Assembly (NCBI GenBank): GCA_029561345.1
Contig: JAKQJC010000031.1
Span: forward strand, 1-64,000
Reading direction: 5' to 3'
Length of the DNA: 64,000 nt
Source of the DNA: Chloroflexota bacterium
GTDB lineage: Bacteria; Chloroflexota; Anaerolineae; Anaerolineales; Anaerolineaceae
The notes beneath the pieces are model-generated. The model saw only the letters and a list, made by a program, of their open reading frames with translations, ran no database searches and had not been told where the DNA came from. A program made the translations under genes and the position numbers. Below are positions 52,526 through 61,975 of this stretch, piece after piece (position 1 is the first letter of the stretch; each line of letters begins with the position of its first letter).

Positions 52526-53724
52526 TCTCCTTGAGGTGCAGATGGAACAAAAGAATAAAACAAAGCCGTCGGGTCTGGCGGGTTTGAGACGCCAGGCGCA
52601 AAAGGAAAGCCGCAGGTCCAGGCCTGAGGCACCGGTTCAATGGCAAAGATCTGGTTGCCGGCCGGCCAGAAAAGGCTGCCGAGCCGCCGCCCGCTGTTCA
52701 AATCCACGGCATGCAGGCCGCAGCGGGCTTCAAGCGGATCCAGGCCGGGGGCGTACTGGGTGAACCGCGGCAGCACGCGCGAGGTGCCCACAAAGGCGGT
52801 GCTGCCCGCCAGGCCCAGGCCGCGTGTCCAGCCGGGCAGTCGGGCGATCACATCGAACTGGCTGCCGTTGAGCACGCAGAGCTGACCGTAGCCGCTGTTA
52901 TCCACCAGCAGGCGCCCCTGCCAGAAGCGGGCCGAATGGGGACGGGTGAGGCCCGCAGCCACGGGCTGGCGGGTTTGCCCTGAAAAAATGACACCTCGCC
53001 CGTCCACGGCGAAATCAGCGTCGCCGGGGCGGCTGGCGCCCATTTCAGCGCAGGAAGCCGAAAAACAAGATTCTTCGAGGCTGGGGCCGGCGGCAATGGA
53101 ATTGAGCTGCAAATAGTTACGGCTGAAATCGGGCTGGCCGCCGCGCTCAATGCAGGCCGGCCACCAGGCCGCCCGGTAACCGCCGCAGGCTTTGAGCTGC
53201 GCCACCATGTTCTGGCCGACTGAATTGGCAAACAGCTCGCCGGCAATCAGCGCCAGGTCGTGCAGGTAAAAACCGCCGGGCAGGTAGCGCGCGCGCACCG
53301 GCAGCAGAGGGCGGCGCGCCAGAAAACGCCGCGCCGGGCTCAGGTCAAGGTCGCCGCGCGGCAGCAGGTCTTCCACCGGGGCCAGGTCAAACACCTGGTT
53401 GGGGTTGCGTGTGCAGGCCACCGAAACCACCCCGCGCGCGGCATCCCAGGCCAGGCCGGAGGGATGGGGCAGGCTGAAAGTGGAGATCAGCGCCTGGCCG
53501 TCCAGCACTGTCAGCGCCAGCACCAGGTGTTCGTATTCGCGCGTCACCAGCAGGGTGATCCGGGCTTCCTCAACGGCGCGCCAGAAATCCCCTTCAACCT
53601 CAAAAGCCAGGGCAGCCGCATCCACGCTGCCGGCGCCGGCCCATTGGGCGGCCACTTCGGCAGGGTTGCGCCATTCGGCGTTGCGGGCGGCGTCGCGCTC
53701 AGCCAGGCGCAGTTCAGGCGGCAT
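52522..53724 (-). CDS. DUF4915 / TIGR03032-like protein, operon gene 4
   Basis: 400 residues, probably a beta-propeller. Signature stretches match what I recall of the family: LPHPSGLAWDAARGVVSVAC, NYLQLNSIAAGPSLEESCFS, GLTRPHSARFWQGRLLVDNS and LPGWTRGLGLAGSTAFVGTS. Function unknown; members are often near sulfotransferases or glycan genes, as here. It overlaps the glycosyltransferase gene by 11 bp and the sulfotransferase gene by 4 bp. Confidence 0.78.
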   Translation of the reverse strand: MPPELRLAERDAARNAEWRNPAEVAAQWAGAGSVDAAALAFEVEGDFWRAVEEARITLLVTREYEHLVLALTVLDGQALISTFSLPHPSGLAWDAARGVVSVACTRNPNQVFDLAPVEDLLPRGDLDLSPARRFLARRPLLPVRARYLPGGFYLHDLALIAGELFANSVGQNMVAQLKACGGYRAAWWPACIERGGQPDFSRNYLQLNSIAAGPSLEESCFSASCAEMGASRPGDADFAVDGRGVIFSGQTRQPVAAGLTRPHSARFWQGRLLVDNSGYGQLCVLNGSQFDVIARLPGWTRGLGLAGSTAFVGTSRVLPRFTQYAPGLDPLEARCGLHAVDLNSGRRLGSLFWPAGNQIFAIEPVPQAWTCGFPFAPGVSNPPDPTALFYSFVPSAPQGE

Positions 53725-54409
53725 GCCGCCTCTTGCGCCAGAGCTTGAAGGCGCCCCAATACATTTTATAAGCCGATTTCAGGCTGGTGGTGGAGCGTCC
53801 GCCGCGCCGCTTAAAGGTCAGGATGGGCACCTCAAGCATCGGATAGTTGAACTGGCGGCAGACAGCGTTAAATTCGAGATCAATCAGGTCATCGTTGCAT
53901 TCCAGTTTGAGCAGAGGGGCCAGCTTGCGCGGGAAAACCTTGGGCGTGCCGTTGATGTCCCAGCAGGGCAGGTCAAAGAGGGCGCGGCATTCCAGGTTGT
54001 AGAGCAGCGAGCCCAGGCGGCGCGTCCAGTTATCGCGGAATTTGCGGTTGGCTTTCACCACCACGCCGGGGTTCACCGCCCCATAAAGCACCATCAACAG
54101 CAGGTCGTGCGGGGCGGTGCGGGCTGAATTGGTGTAGCAGAGCAGGTCGCCGCGGGCTTCGCTGAGGCCCAATTTAACCGCCAATCCCCATCCGCCTGCT
54201 TCGCTGTGCAGAACGCGCACGCTGCGGTAGGCCTGGGCGAGGGCCTGGCAAATTTGCAGGGATTCATCGCTGGAGCCGTTGACCACCAGCAGCAGTTCAT
54301 GCTTGTACGGCAGGTCGTAGAGCGCATCTTCACATTCTTTGACGTAGGTGCTGATAAAATCGGCCTGGTTATAGACAGGCAGAATGATGGAGACCAGTTC
54401 AGGCGGCAT
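53714..54409 (-). CDS. Glycosyltransferase family 2 protein, operon gene 3
   Basis: 231 residues from the ATG at 54409 (MPPELVSIILPVYNQADF). Upstream codons belong to the transketolase overlap. The GT-A start (SIILPVYN) and VNGSSDES are typical. The usual DxD metal motif is replaced by CYTNSARTAP, so metal use or activity may be altered. C-terminal KRRGGRSTTSLKSAYKMYW resembles dolichol-phosphate-sugar synthase relatives. The start context CAGTTCAGGCGGCAT (plus strand, 54395-54409) is repeated at the DUF4915 start. Confidence 0.82.
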   Translation of the reverse strand: MPPELVSIILPVYNQADFISTYVKECEDALYDLPYKHELLLVVNGSSDESLQICQALAQAYRSVRVLHSEAGGWGLAVKLGLSEARGDLLCYTNSARTAPHDLLLMVLYGAVNPGVVVKANRKFRDNWTRRLGSLLYNLECRALFDLPCWDINGTPKVFPRKLAPLLKLECNDDLIDLEFNAVCRQFNYPMLEVPILTFKRRGGRSTTSLKSAYKMYWGAFKLWRKRRHAA

Positions 54410-55334
54410 TAAGAGATCCTTTCTGCAATGCGGACAGGGCGGCCTGGGCCACAGAGCCGCCGTCCATACCGTGGCGGTGGAAGAGATAAGCCTGGCTGCC
54501 GGTGCGCCCGTCGGGCAGGCTGTGTACGCCGCAGCGCACCAGGCGCGTGCCCAGGCCGGCATCTGCAATGACTTCAGCGGCCAGCGAGCCCAGCCCGCCG
54601 GTGATGTAGTGCGCTTCAACGGTCAGCGCCAGTTTGAAGGGCGCCAGCAGCGCCCGCAGGCCGGGCGGGGTGGGATTCAATTGAGAAACCACCACCACCT
54701 GGGCCTCAAGGCCTTTTTCAGCCAGCAGGTCAGCCGCGCGCACCGTTTCAAAGGCAGTGCTGCCGGCCGCCAGCAGGGTCAAATCGCTGCCGCGGCGCAC
54801 CACCTGCAGGCCGCCTTCTTCAAAACGGCCTTCCAGACCAGGCACCAGGGCGCGGTCATCCTTGCCCAGGCGGTAAAACACCGGACCGGGCAGGTTCCAG
54901 GTGGCGCGCAGCGCCGGACCGGTCTGGTCGCGGTCAGCCGGGGCAATGACGGTCATGGTGGGCTGAGTGCGCATCAGGGCGATATCTTCCAGCCCGTAGT
55001 GGGTGGCGCCGTTGGTGCCGTAGGCCATGCCGCCGCCCACTCCCACCACGCGCACCGGCAAATTGTGCAGCACGGCGCCGTTGCGGATAAATTCAAAGGG
55101 GCGCATGACGGAAAAATTGACGATGGAATAGATAAACGGAATAAAGCCGGCTTCGGCCAGGCCGGTGGCCATGCCTGCCATGTTTTGCTCGGCCACCCCG
55201 CAGTTAAAGAAGCGGGAGGGGTAGGCTTCAATAAACGGCTCCAGGGCCAGGTAGCCCAGGTCGCCGGTGAGCAGCAGAATGCGTTCATCGCGGGAAGCCA
55301 GTTCAACCAGGGTGCGGACAAAGGCGCTTCTCAT
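54399..55334 (-). CDS. Transketolase, C-terminal half, operon gene 2
   Basis: 311 residues covering the pyrimidine-binding and C-terminal domains. The cofactor Glu lies in FFNCGVAEQNMAGMA, and VIAPADRDQTGPALRAT and YRLGKDD follow. With the product of the preceding gene it should form a split transketolase using thiamine diphosphate to move two-carbon units. Placement in a glycan-like cluster suggests a dedicated role rather than the pentose phosphate pathway. Confidence 0.9.
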   Translation of the reverse strand: MRSAFVRTLVELASRDERILLLTGDLGYLALEPFIEAYPSRFFNCGVAEQNMAGMATGLAEAGFIPFIYSIVNFSVMRPFEFIRNGAVLHNLPVRVVGVGGGMAYGTNGATHYGLEDIALMRTQPTMTVIAPADRDQTGPALRATWNLPGPVFYRLGKDDRALVPGLEGRFEEGGLQVVRRGSDLTLLAAGSTAFETVRAADLLAEKGLEAQVVVVSQLNPTPPGLRALLAPFKLALTVEAHYITGGLGSLAAEVIADAGLGTRLVRCGVHSLPDGRTGSQAYLFHRHGMDGGSVAQAALSALQKGSLNAA

Positions 55335-56131
55335 GCAGCCGCCTCGATTTCTGCCATGGCCTGCTGATATTCCGCTTCAGACAGGGGCCAGTAGTGCCAC
55401 TTGATCAGGTTTTCCATGAAAGAAACCCCCTTGCCGAAGGTGGTGCGGGCAATGATGACATGCGGGGCAGGGCTGCTGCAGGATTGAATGGCGGCCTGGA
55501 TGGCGGCCGGGTCGTGACCGGGCACTTCCTGCGCATGCCAGCCGAAAGCCTGCCAGCGCGCCGCCAGCGGCGAGAGATCGAGCACATCGCGGGTGTAGCC
55601 GAAGGCCTGCTGCCCGTTGAGATCCACCAGCACCACCAGGTTGGATAATTTATGCTGGGCGGCGAACATCACGCCTTCCCACAGAGAACCCTCGTTGCAT
55701 TCCGCGTCGCTGACCAGCACAAAAACGCGGCGTTTTGATCCCTGCAGGCGGGCGGCCAGGGCCGCCCCGGCGCCAATGGAAAGCCCATGGCCCAGCGAAC
55801 CGCTGCAAAAATCGACCCCGCGCAGGGCTTTTTCGGGATGCACCCCCAGCAGGGTATCGTCACCGGTGAAGGTGTTGAGCTGTTCCATGGGGATCCAGCC
55901 GCGCAGAGCCAGGCAGGCATATAAAGCCAGGGCAGCATGGCCCTTTGAAAGCACCAGCCGGTCGCGGTCGGGATCTTCGGGCGAAGGGATGTGCATGGCG
56001 CCGCCGTAGAGGGCGGCCAGAATTTCAACCACCGAAAGCTCCGAACCAATGTGCCCCACATGGGCGCGGTAAGATTGGCTGAGGATGATGCGGCGGATTT
56101 CAATCGGCGAAAGGGTAGGAGGCGTTGTCAT
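55331..56131 (-). CDS. Transketolase, N-terminal (ThDP-binding) half, operon gene 1
   Basis: 266 residues. GHIGSELSVVEILAALYGG, GSLGHGLSIGAGAALA and the ThDP motif SDAECNEGSLWEG (GD replaced by SD) are present. It overlaps the C-terminal half by 4 nt (ATGA), and the two must work together. First gene of the six-gene minus-strand operon. Confidence 0.9.
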   Translation of the reverse strand: MTTPPTLSPIEIRRIILSQSYRAHVGHIGSELSVVEILAALYGGAMHIPSPEDPDRDRLVLSKGHAALALYACLALRGWIPMEQLNTFTGDDTLLGVHPEKALRGVDFCSGSLGHGLSIGAGAALAARLQGSKRRVFVLVSDAECNEGSLWEGVMFAAQHKLSNLVVLVDLNGQQAFGYTRDVLDLSPLAARWQAFGWHAQEVPGHDPAAIQAAIQSCSSPAPHVIIARTTFGKGVSFMENLIKWHYWPLSEAEYQQAMAEIEAAA

Positions 56132-56200
56132 AATACCTGCGCTAAAAGTTCCCCTGAAAAAGGGGACGAACAGGGAATCCTCGAACAGAGATATTCAAAA

Positions 56201-56206
56201 ATTGTA
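56201..56206 (-). promoter_or_regulatory. Possible -10 of the transketolase operon
   Basis: TACAAT on the minus strand, 70 bp upstream of the first gene. The matching -35 is weak. Confidence 0.3.
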
Positions 56207-56344
56207 CCATAACTCTGTTATAAAAAGGAAACAGCTGCTCACCCAGATAGGAATGCGGCTGCCAGCACGGCTTTATGAGAGGGATGAGGATATCCCGGTT
56301 TGGCCCTTTCAAGGCGATGGGGTATGGAAATTTTGGCTTTTCTC

Positions 56345-56353
56345 TGCTATAAT
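56345..56353 (+). promoter_or_regulatory. Extended -10 promoter of tRNA-Ser
   Basis: TGCTATAAT, 11 bp before the mature 5' end. The -35 is weak, as allowed with an extended -10. Confidence 0.7.
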
Positions 56354-56364
56354 AGCCCCACACT

Positions 56365-56454
56365 GGAGAGGTGCCGGAGCGGCCGAACGGGGCGGTCTCG
56401 AAAACCGTTATGGTCTTTTGGCCATCGTGGGTTCGAATCCCACCCTCTCCGCCA
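56365..56454 (+). tRNA. tRNA-Ser (anticodon CGA)
   Basis: 90 nt including an encoded CCA. The acceptor GGAGAGG pairs with CCTCTCC, the anticodon loop is CTCGAAA, a long variable arm reads TTATGGTCTTTTGGCCAT, and the T arm contains GGTTCGAATCC. Confidence 0.97.
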
Positions 56455-56458
56455 CAAA

Positions 56459-56490
56459 CAGCTCACCCCAAAGCGGGGTGAGCTTCTTTG
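56459..56490 (+). terminator. Terminator of tRNA-Ser
   Basis: GCTCACCCC pairs with GGGGTGAGC, followed by TTCTTT. It lies only 28 bp before the helicase gene. Confidence 0.85.
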
Positions 56491-56517
56491 TCGGGGCACA
56501 AAGGAGCTGAATTAACC

Positions 56518-58770
56518 ATGGATGACATTCTCAGCGGCCTCAATCAGCCGCAAATCAAAGCTGTGACGGCGCCATCCGGGCCTGTGCTGGTGCTGGCGGG
56601 GCCCGGTTCGGGAAAAACCCGCGTGCTGACCCGCCGCCTGGCCTATATTATCAATAACCTGGGCGTGGCGCCTTTTCATATTCTTTCCATGACCTTCACC
56701 AACAAGGCCGCCAAGGAAATGCAGACGCGCGTTGAAGCCATGCTGGGCAATGCCATGAGCGGCATCTGGCTGGGCACTTTCCATTCCATTTGCGCGCGCA
56801 TCCTGCGCCGCGAGGCTGCTTACCTGCCGGTGGGCCAGAACTTTGTCATTTACGACGGCAACGACCAGGAAACCCTGGTGAAGAACGCCCTTGAATCCAT
56901 GGGTATCAGCCCCAAGCAGTTTTACCCGGGCGGCATTCTGTCTTCCATTTCCAAAGTCAAGAATGAAATGCTCACCCCCGACACCATGCCCGTGCTCGAT
57001 TACCGCGATGAAATTGTCCAGCGCGTGTACGGCATTTACCAGGCCAAGCTGACCGCCAGCAACGCCCTCGATTTTGACGATTTGCTGCTGTGCACCGCGC
57101 AGATGTTCGCCAAGCACCAGGACGTGCGCGACCGCTATGCCCGCCGCTTTGAACACATTCTGGTGGATGAATTTCAGGATACCAACCAGGCCCAGTATGC
57201 CCTGCTGCGCGCCCTGGCCGGCCACCACAACAACCTGTTTGTGGTGGGCGACGAAGATCAGAGCATCTACCGCTGGCGCGGCGCCGATTACCGCAATGTG
57301 CTGCGCTTTGAAAGCGACTATCCCCAGTGCACCAAAATTCTGCTGGAGCAAAATTACCGCTCTTCTCAGACCGTGCTGGATGCCGCCCGCGCCGTGATTG
57401 ACAACAACGACCACCGCACGCCAAAGGCACTCTTCTCAGACCGCGGCGCCGGTGAAAAGATCAAACTTTACGAAGCCGAAGACGACCAGCTTGAGGCCGC
57501 CTTCGTGGTTGATACCATCAGCCAGGCGCTGGCCAGCCGCCGTGCCCAGGGCGGCGATTTCGCCGTGATGTACCGTACCAACGCCCAGTCGCGCCTGCTG
57601 GAAGAGGCCTTCTTGCGCTCCAACCTGGCTTACCGGCTGGTGGGCGCTCAGCGCTTCTACGGCCGCCGCGAGGTGAAGGATGTGATTTCCTACCTGCGCC
57701 TGGTGCAGAATCCCAATGATGAAATCAGCCTGGCCCGGGTGATCAACGTGCCGCCGCGCGGCGTGGGTGATAAAACCCTGCTCACCCTGCAGCAGCGCGC
57801 CAATGCCCTCAACCAGCAGGTGGGCCAGGTGCTGCTGGACCTGGTGAAGGGCGATAAATCGGAACACTGGAGCCTTTTCCCGCGCCGCAGCGCCGTGGCC
57901 CTGGCCGATTTTGCCAGCCGCCTGGCGGGCTGGCAGGCGGACAAGGACCGCATGAGCCTGGCAGATCTGTTCGACCGTATTCTTGAACAGGTGGGGTACA
58001 AGGAATATATTGATGATCAGAGCGAAGAAGGCGAAGACCGCTGGGGCAACGTGGAAGAACTGCGCCGCCTGGCAGTGGAATGCGAAGAAATGACCGCCTT
58101 TCTGGAACGCGTGGCCCTGGTTTCTGATCAGGACACCCTGCCCGAAGACGCCAGCGTGCCTACCCTGCTGACCCTGCACGCTGCCAAGGGTCTGGAGTTC
58201 CCCGAAGTGTTCATCCTCGGGCTCGACCAGGGCCTGCTGCCGCACAGCCGCTCGAAGGATGATCCCGAAGAGATGGCCGAAGAGCGCCGCCTGTTCTATG
58301 TTGGCCTGACCCGTGCCCAGCGAAAGCTCTATCTGGTGCGCGCCCGCCGCCGCGGTTATCACGGCCGTTACGAAGAGACAGTGGAATCTCCCTTCCTCAG
58401 CGAAATCCCTGAAAACCTGTACAGCGAAAAGCGCAAGCGCAGCCGCGGTTACCGTTATGAAGCCCTGGATGATGACGGCAGCGCCAGCTGGGGCTACCGC
58501 GAGCGATCCTCTTCATCTTACCGCTCCACTTACAGTTCCGGAACCGCCCGCGCCACCAGCCCGGCCCCCAAACCGCGCAGCGCCCCGGTGGTGCAGGCGC
58601 GCTATGCTTGCAACCAGCGCGTCAGGCACCCCATGTACGGCGAGGGCTGGGTGATGGAAAGCCGCGTGGAAGATGGTGACGAGACCGTGGATGTGTCGTT
58701 TGACAGCGTGGGTTTCAAGCGCCTGGTGGCCTCGCTGGCCAACCTGGAAATTATTGAGAAGAAGAAATAA
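56518..58770 (+). CDS. pcrA: UvrD/PcrA-type ATP-dependent DNA helicase
   Basis: 750 residues from the ATG at 56518 with AAGGAG upstream. Superfamily 1A motifs in order: Q motif LNQPQIKAV, Walker A GPGSGKTRVL, Walker B VDEFQDTN, motif III VVGDEDQSIYRWRGAD, motif IV QNYRSS, and motifs V/VI LLTLHAAKGLEFPEVF and ERRLFYVGLTRAQ. The C-terminal ~55 residues form the Tudor-like domain (HPMYGEGWV) that contacts RNA polymerase in PcrA. It unwinds DNA in repair and transcription-coupled processes. Confidence 0.96.
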   Translation: MDDILSGLNQPQIKAVTAPSGPVLVLAGPGSGKTRVLTRRLAYIINNLGVAPFHILSMTFTNKAAKEMQTRVEAMLGNAMSGIWLGTFHSICARILRREAAYLPVGQNFVIYDGNDQETLVKNALESMGISPKQFYPGGILSSISKVKNEMLTPDTMPVLDYRDEIVQRVYGIYQAKLTASNALDFDDLLLCTAQMFAKHQDVRDRYARRFEHILVDEFQDTNQAQYALLRALAGHHNNLFVVGDEDQSIYRWRGADYRNVLRFESDYPQCTKILLEQNYRSSQTVLDAARAVIDNNDHRTPKALFSDRGAGEKIKLYEAEDDQLEAAFVVDTISQALASRRAQGGDFAVMYRTNAQSRLLEEAFLRSNLAYRLVGAQRFYGRREVKDVISYLRLVQNPNDEISLARVINVPPRGVGDKTLLTLQQRANALNQQVGQVLLDLVKGDKSEHWSLFPRRSAVALADFASRLAGWQADKDRMSLADLFDRILEQVGYKEYIDDQSEEGEDRWGNVEELRRLAVECEEMTAFLERVALVSDQDTLPEDASVPTLLTLHAAKGLEFPEVFILGLDQGLLPHSRSKDDPEEMAEERRLFYVGLTRAQRKLYLVRARRRGYHGRYEETVESPFLSEIPENLYSEKRKRSRGYRYEALDDDGSASWGYRERSSSSYRSTYSSGTARATSPAPKPRSAPVVQARYACNQRVRHPMYGEGWVMESRVEDGDETVDVSFDSVGFKRLVASLANLEIIEKKK

Positions 58771-58910
58771 ACAGATTCCCCGCCCCAATACGCCTGGACA
58801 GATCTACCAGCTCCATCCAAGTGGATGGGCTGGTTTTATACATGGAGAGATGGGTTTTTATTCGTTTTTCCTGGCGTAAAACAGCTATAATGATAAGGGA
58901 GGAAAAATTC

Positions 58911-60245
58911 ATGAAACGCTGGTTAATGAAAAACGCGAGCCTTTTTCTGCTGCTGATGGTGGCGCTTTCAAGCTTTATTCCGGCAGCCGCGCAATCCAGC
59001 GGCAGCCGGGCGCTGGTGCTGACCATTAATGACGCCATCACGCCGATCACCGCCGATTACCTGCGGCGCGGGCTGGCCGAAGCCGGGCTTCAGCAGGCAG
59101 AACTGGTGATTGTGGCGCTGAACACCCCCGGCGGCTCAGGGGATGTGATGGATGAGATGGTTTCCCTCATCCGCGAAAGCCCGGTGCCGGTGGTGGTTTA
59201 TGTGTCGCCGCGCGGTGCCATGGCCGGCAGCGCCGGCACGCTGATCACCCTGGCCGGGCATGCCGCCGCCATGGCCCCTGAAACCGTGATCGGTGCCGCC
59301 AGCCCGGTGGGCTCGCAGGGCGAAGACCTGGGTGAAACCCTCGAAAGCAAAATCAAGGAAATTTACAGCGCCACCGCCCGCACCCTGGCCGAAAGGCGCG
59401 GCCCTGAAGCCGTGGCCGTGGCCGAAGCCACCATTAACAGCGCCCGCGCCGTCACCAGCAGCGAAGCGCTGGAGATCGGCCTGGTGGATTTCATCGCGGA
59501 AGATATCCCGGATCTGCTGCGCCAGATGGACGGCTTCAGCGTGACCATGGCGGATGGGGAACGCACCCTGCACACCACCGGTCTGACCCTGGTGGACCTG
59601 CCTTTCACCCTGGTGGAGCAGCTGCTGGTTATTCTGATCAACCCGAACATCGTCTTCTTGCTGCTTTCGGTGGGGGTGCAGGCCATTCTGATCGAGCTTT
59701 CCAGCCCGGGCGGCTGGGTGGCCGGTTTCATCGGGGTGGTGTGCCTGGCCCTGGCCGCCTACGGCATTGGCGTACTGCCGGTGAACTGGTTTGGCCTGGC
59801 CTTTATTGTGATTGCTGTTGTGCTGTTCATTCTGGAATTTAACACCCCCACCCACGGCGGCATGGCCGCGGCCGGCGGCATCACCTTTATCATCGGCGCG
59901 CTGGTGCTGTTCAATTCGCCCGGCGTGCCCCCGGTCCAGCAGGTTTCGGTGCCGCTGGTGGTTGCCACGGGCGTGGTGATGGTGGCGGCTGTGCTGGGGG
60001 TGATGGCCATTGCCTTGCGCACTCTGCGTCAGCCAGCCCTCACCGGCAGGGACACATTTAATGGAAAGGTCGGGCTGGCCCAGACGGAACTGGCGCCAGC
60101 CGGCCAGGTGCAGTTGGGCGGCGAGCAGTGGAGCGCCGTCCTGCTGGAAGGCGAAGCGCCCATTCCCCAGGGCGCGGCTGTTGAAGTGGTGCGCCTGGAG
60201 GGCATCCGCCTGGTGGTGCGCGCCCGGCAGCCCTCAACCAAATGA
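58911..60245 (+). CDS. NfeD long-form membrane serine protease
   Basis: 445 residues from the ATG at 58911 with GGGAGG upstream. A signal peptide (about 8-28) leads to a ClpP/SppA-like protease domain with TPGG (72-75) and nucleophile Ser107 (GAMAGSAGT). About four TM helices (230-380) and a C-terminal OB-fold NfeD domain follow. The archaeal homologue cleaves stomatin. The usual slipin partner gene is not adjacent, which is unusual for this form. Confidence 0.9.
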   Translation: MKRWLMKNASLFLLLMVALSSFIPAAAQSSGSRALVLTINDAITPITADYLRRGLAEAGLQQAELVIVALNTPGGSGDVMDEMVSLIRESPVPVVVYVSPRGAMAGSAGTLITLAGHAAAMAPETVIGAASPVGSQGEDLGETLESKIKEIYSATARTLAERRGPEAVAVAEATINSARAVTSSEALEIGLVDFIAEDIPDLLRQMDGFSVTMADGERTLHTTGLTLVDLPFTLVEQLLVILINPNIVFLLLSVGVQAILIELSSPGGWVAGFIGVVCLALAAYGIGVLPVNWFGLAFIVIAVVLFILEFNTPTHGGMAAAGGITFIIGALVLFNSPGVPPVQQVSVPLVVATGVVMVAAVLGVMAIALRTLRQPALTGRDTFNGKVGLAQTELAPAGQVQLGGEQWSAVLLEGEAPIPQGAAVEVVRLEGIRLVVRARQPSTK

Positions 60246-60292
60246 TATCCATCCTGAACACAGGTGTTCATTCTGCCCGTCGAGGAGCTCTT

Positions 60293-61933
60293 ATGAAACG
60301 CATTCTGCTGTTGATTTCGCTGCTGACGGCGCTGGCCCTGGCGCTGACGGCCTGCGCCGGGCTGCTGCCCGCGGCGGCCGGCACGCCCGCTGCCACCCGC
60401 CCGATCATCATCCTCGCCTGCGATCAGCCCGGATCGGCTGACCCGGCTGAAAACTGGACCGCTGGCGGGGCAGCTTACCTGCCGCTGGTGTATGAAGGCC
60501 TGTTTCACTATGTGGGCGCCGCTGCGCCCCGCCTTGAAGCCCAGCTGGCGGCCGAAATTCCCACCCGCGAAAACGGCGGCATTTCGGCTGACGGCCTGGT
60601 TTACACCATCAAGATCAAGCCCAACGCCAAATTTCATGATGGTTCCCCCGTCAATGCCGATGCGGTCATCTACAGCTATGAACGCACGGGTACCCTCCAG
60701 CTTGGCGCCAACGGCATCACCACCGATTGGATCGCCCGCCTGGACAAGGTGGATGAGCTGACTGTGCGCATCACCCTCACCCAGCCCTTCGGCGATTTTC
60801 TCAATTCGATGGGCAGCGTGTGGGGCAATTACATCGTCAACCCGGCGGTGGTGAAAGCCAACGAGGTGAACGGCGACCGGGGCCATGCCTATCTGCTGGG
60901 TCACGACGCCGGTTCCGGACCCTACACCATCACCGCGGTGGACAGCGCCGCCAGCCAGATCACCCTTGAACGGGTGGCCACCTATTGGGGCGGGTGGAAC
61001 AATCCGCAGCCCATCGACCGGGCCGTCATCCGCTGGCTGGCTGAACCCACTGCCGCCCGCGCCATGCTCGAAAAAGGCGACGCCGATGTGCTGATCAACC
61101 CGCAGGCCACCGATTTTGTCACCCTGCGCTCGAATAAAAACATCAAAACCGCCCATTACCCGGGCATCATGCAGTATTACCTGGGCCTGAACACGGCAGT
61201 GAAGCCGCTGGACGATGTGCGCGTGCGCCGCGCCCTGGCCCACAGCCTCAACACGGATGTGATTATGCGCGATATCTTTCTGGGCAACCTGAGCCGCATG
61301 GAAGCCGCCGTGGGGCCGGGATATCCTGAGGTGTTGAGGGCGGCTGTGCAGTATCCCTATGACCTGGAGAAAGCCCGCGCGCTGCTGGTGGAGGCCGGTT
61401 ATGAAAACGGTCTGGAACTGACCGCCAACCGCATGAACCTGTGGGCCAACGATGCCGCCGTGCTGGAATTCTGGTGCGCTGATCTGAAAAAGATCGGCGT
61501 GACCCTCCAGATTCAGGAGCTGGACGACAGCACCTGGAGCAGCATCTGGTTCAATGAATGCGCTGCCGCCACCTCGCCAGAAATTGGCCCCATTTCAGCC
61601 ATGAGCGTGGGCGGCGACTATCCCAGCGCCTGGGAGGTGCTGGCCCAGGTGTTCCCGGTGCCGCGGCTGGGCGGCGGCCGGTGCAGTGCCGTTTACCGCG
61701 ACAATCCCGTCATTAACGAGACCATATTGAAAATTTCCCAGACCACCAACAGCGCCGAGCGCGCCGCCTATTTCCAGATCCTTTACGATGCCATCGCCGA
61801 AGATGCCAGCGCCATCTGGGTGGGGCAGGGACAGGATCTGATTGCCATGCGTGACGTGGTCCAGGGATATGAATATTCTTTTTCCAAGGGCGGCAACTAC
61901 CTGCCCTTGCAGAAAATGTCGCTGACACGCTGA
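60293..61933 (+). CDS. Peptide/solute ABC transporter substrate-binding lipoprotein (SBP family 5)
   Basis: 546 residues from the ATG at 60293. The lipoprotein signal has lipobox LTAC (Cys near 21). The family 5 pattern is clear: LPLVYEGLFHY, YTIKIKPNAKFHDGSPVNAD and VRRALAHSLNTDVIMRDIF. It would bind peptides or other solutes outside the membrane. No permease or ATPase genes follow, so it is an orphan in this window. Confidence 0.9.
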   Translation: MKRILLLISLLTALALALTACAGLLPAAAGTPAATRPIIILACDQPGSADPAENWTAGGAAYLPLVYEGLFHYVGAAAPRLEAQLAAEIPTRENGGISADGLVYTIKIKPNAKFHDGSPVNADAVIYSYERTGTLQLGANGITTDWIARLDKVDELTVRITLTQPFGDFLNSMGSVWGNYIVNPAVVKANEVNGDRGHAYLLGHDAGSGPYTITAVDSAASQITLERVATYWGGWNNPQPIDRAVIRWLAEPTAARAMLEKGDADVLINPQATDFVTLRSNKNIKTAHYPGIMQYYLGLNTAVKPLDDVRVRRALAHSLNTDVIMRDIFLGNLSRMEAAVGPGYPEVLRAAVQYPYDLEKARALLVEAGYENGLELTANRMNLWANDAAVLEFWCADLKKIGVTLQIQELDDSTWSSIWFNECAAATSPEIGPISAMSVGGDYPSAWEVLAQVFPVPRLGGGRCSAVYRDNPVINETILKISQTTNSAERAAYFQILYDAIAEDASAIWVGQGQDLIAMRDVVQGYEYSFSKGGNYLPLQKMSLTR

Positions 61934-61975
61934 ACGAATTGGTCTGATTGATTCCAGTCTAAAAAAGGAGCTGTT

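Noticed and set aside
56085-56510. Plus-strand ORF across the transketolase start and tRNA-Ser
   Set aside because: It runs through the tRNA gene and its terminator and has no ribosome site.
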